NCBI GenBank assembly: GCA_963750495.1
Contig: CAVVQV010000004.1
Location: forward strand, 1,054,001 to 1,118,000
Direction: 5' to 3'
Origin: JANLYC01 sp963750495
Lineage (GTDB): Bacteria > Actinomycetota > Actinomycetes > Propionibacteriales > Nocardioidaceae
DNA: 64,000 nt
The notes beneath the pieces were generated by a model. That model was given only the letters and a program-made list of their open reading frames with translations, was not told the origin of the DNA and made no database searches. This document shows positions 62,639 through 64,000 of this stretch, one piece after another (position 1 is the stretch's first letter; every line of letters begins with the position of its first letter). The position numbers were made by a program, and so were the translations under genes.

Positions 62639-62747
62639 GCCCCCGATCCTTGGTCAGACGCCGTCGGGACTCAACCGGTTTGACGGAGTGACCGCCGGTG
62701 CGTCGCTTGTTCTGCGAGACCGTGCTGCCACGATCCGGACGGCTCCC

Positions 62748-62753
62748 TAGGGT
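62748..62753 (+). promoter_or_regulatory. Predicted -10 box of pyc (leaderless)
   Basis: TAGGGT is followed by seven bases and the ATG at 62761. Confidence 0.5.
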
Positions 62754-62760
62754 TGGGGGC

Positions 62761-64000
62761 ATGTTCGCGAAAGTGCTGGTGGCCAACCGGGGTGAGATCG
62801 CGGTGCGGGCGTTTCGGGCGGCGTACGAGCTCGGCGCCAGGACCGTGGCCGTGTTTCCGCACGAGGACCGCGGCTCCGAGCACCGGCTCAAGGCGGATGA
62901 GGCCTACGAGATCGGCGAACGCGGTCACCCGGTGCGGGCCTACCTCGACCCGAGCGCCATCGTCGAGGCGGCCCGGCACGCCGAAGCCGAAGCGGTCTAC
63001 CCCGGGTACGGGTTCCTGTCTGAGAACCCCGGCCTGGCGGAAGCCTGCGCCGAGGCGGGCATCACCTTCGTCGGGCCGCCCGCCGAGATCCTTCGGTTGA
63101 CCGGAAACAAGGCGAGCGCGGTCCGGGCTGCCAAGGCCGCCGGCATCCCGGTGCTGACCAACATCGCACCTTCCGCTGATGTCGACGAGATCGTCACGGC
63201 TACGGCGACACTCACGTTTCCGGTGTTCGTCAAGGCGGTGGCCGGTGGTGGTGGGCGCGGCATGCGACGTGTCGACGACCCGGACCGGCTCCGCGATGCC
63301 GTCGAGTCCGCGATGCGCGAGGCCGACGGCGCCTTCGGGGATCCCACCGTCTTCGTCGAGGAGGCGGTGGTCGACCCACGCCACATCGAGGTCCAGATCC
63401 TCGCCGACGGCCAGGGAAACGTCCTCCACCTCTTCGAGCGCGACTGCTCCCTCCAACGTCGGCACCAGAAGGTCGTCGAGATCGCCCCGGCACCCAGTCT
63501 CGACCCCGACCTCCGGGAGCGCATCTGCGCCGACGCCGTGAAGTTCGCGCGCGAGATCGGATACGTCAACGCGGGCACGGTCGAGTTCCTGGTCGACGGA
63601 GACGGACGGCATGTCTTCATCGAGATGAACCCGCGTATCCAGGTCGAGCACACGGTGACGGAGGAGGTGACCGATGTCGACCTGGTGCAGTCGCAGCTGC
63701 GGATCGCCGCCGGTGAGTCGCTGGCCGATCTCGGGTTGCACCAGGACCAGATCGCGGTGCGTGGCTTCGCGCTGCAGTGCCGGATCACGACCGAGGACCC
63801 TGCGAACGGGTTTCGTCCCGACACGGGTCGCATCACGGCGTACCGCTCCCCCGGTGGCGCCGGGATCAGACTCGACGGTGGTACGACGTACACCGGTGCG
63901 GAGGTGTCAGCGCACTTCGACTCGATGCTGACGAAGCTGACCTGCCGCGGCCGGACCTTCGCGATCGCGGTCGACCGGGCGCGCCGGGCGGTGGCGGAGT
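62761..64000 (+). CDS. pyc: Pyruvate carboxylase, N-terminal part (runs off the window)
   Basis: About 413 residues are present and no stop is reached. The biotin carboxylase domain shows KVLVANRGEIAVRAFRAAY, AVAGGGGRGMRRV, CSLQRRHQKVVE and EMNPRIQVEHTVTEEVTDVDLV, where the MNPRIQVEHTVTEE form is typical of pyruvate carboxylase rather than acyl-CoA carboxylases. It should carry a carboxyltransferase and biotin-carrier domain beyond the edge and make oxaloacetate from pyruvate. The ATG is supported by a TAGGGT -10 box. Confidence 0.9.
   Translation, partial: MFAKVLVANRGEIAVRAFRAAYELGARTVAVFPHEDRGSEHRLKADEAYEIGERGHPVRAYLDPSAIVEAARHAEAEAVYPGYGFLSENPGLAEACAEAGITFVGPPAEILRLTGNKASAVRAAKAAGIPVLTNIAPSADVDEIVTATATLTFPVFVKAVAGGGGRGMRRVDDPDRLRDAVESAMREADGAFGDPTVFVEEAVVDPRHIEVQILADGQGNVLHLFERDCSLQRRHQKVVEIAPAPSLDPDLRERICADAVKFAREIGYVNAGTVEFLVDGDGRHVFIEMNPRIQVEHTVTEEVTDVDLVQSQLRIAAGESLADLGLHQDQIAVRGFALQCRITTEDPANGFRPDTGRITAYRSPGGAGIRLDGGTTYTGAEVSAHFDSMLTKLTCRGRTFAIAVDRARRAVAE

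Overview
The window is high-GC actinobacterial chromosome. GTG starts are common, many start codons lie 6-7 nt downstream of a TANNNT -10 box (leaderless pattern), and the gene content (TIGR03089 protein, DUF222/HNH gene, LiuR-like MerR regulator, propionyl-CoA-type carboxylase genes with an epsilon subunit, DevR/DevS) suggests Propionibacteriales, probably a Nocardioides-like genus. This placement is an inference from gene content. I saw no rRNA, tRNA or CRISPR array. One IS30-type element is present.

Region 1 (about 0.6-15.7 kb) is cell-envelope biogenesis: a sugar nucleotidyltransferase, galE, a secreted PGRP amidase with FG-GAP repeats, a Wzm/Wzt-type polysaccharide ABC exporter, UDP-galactopyranose mutase (glf), two family-2 glycosyltransferases (one resembling GlfT1), two divergent LytR-CpsA-Psr wall-polymer ligases, and a MauE-like/DsbA-like thiol-oxidation pair. 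Together they could make UDP-Galf, build and export a galactofuranose-containing polymer, and attach it to peptidoglycan. A 9-bp direct repeat lies just upstream of the -10 box of both galE and one LCP gene.

Region 2 (about 15.7-36.5 kb) looks like a DosR/DevR-type hypoxia and dormancy island. It holds a DevS/DosT-like GAF sensor kinase that keeps the heme-ligand histidine, its DevR-like regulator, five universal stress proteins, a PPOX flavin protein, an Acg-type nitroreductase, a CtpF-like P-type ATPase, polyphosphate kinase 2, phosphoketolase, acetate kinase and a GNAT/ADP-forming acyl-CoA synthetase fusion. A sulfur module is added: an SQR-like oxidoreductase, a DsrC/TusE-like protein, a DsrE-like protein and a DoxX/DoxD-like membrane protein. 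Seven degenerate copies of the DevR box (GGGAC-N4-GTCCC) lie upstream of these operons. The likely theme is substrate-level ATP production through acetyl-phosphate and acetyl-CoA, plus sulfur-linked electron transfer, when oxygen is limiting.

Region 3 (about 36.5-49.2 kb) is mixed: a decayed gene remnant, an acyl-CoA dehydrogenase, a purK-purE-sulfotransferase-like operon, a secreted metallophosphoesterase with a polyproline linker, a GtrA-like protein, an AraC/DinB-like regulator, a DUF222-HNH nuclease gene beside an IS30 transposase, an adenylate cyclase and a PH-domain membrane protein.

Region 4 (49.2-64 kb) is biotin-dependent carboxylation and acyl-CoA metabolism: birA, carboxylase beta (accD), epsilon and alpha subunits, a BKACE-like enzyme, a DUF885 protein, maf, an acyl-CoA dehydrogenase with a divergent LiuR-like regulator and a perfect operator palindrome, a GNAT acetyltransferase, a large secreted protein of unknown function, a DUF3800-like protein and the start of pyruvate carboxylase, which runs off the window.
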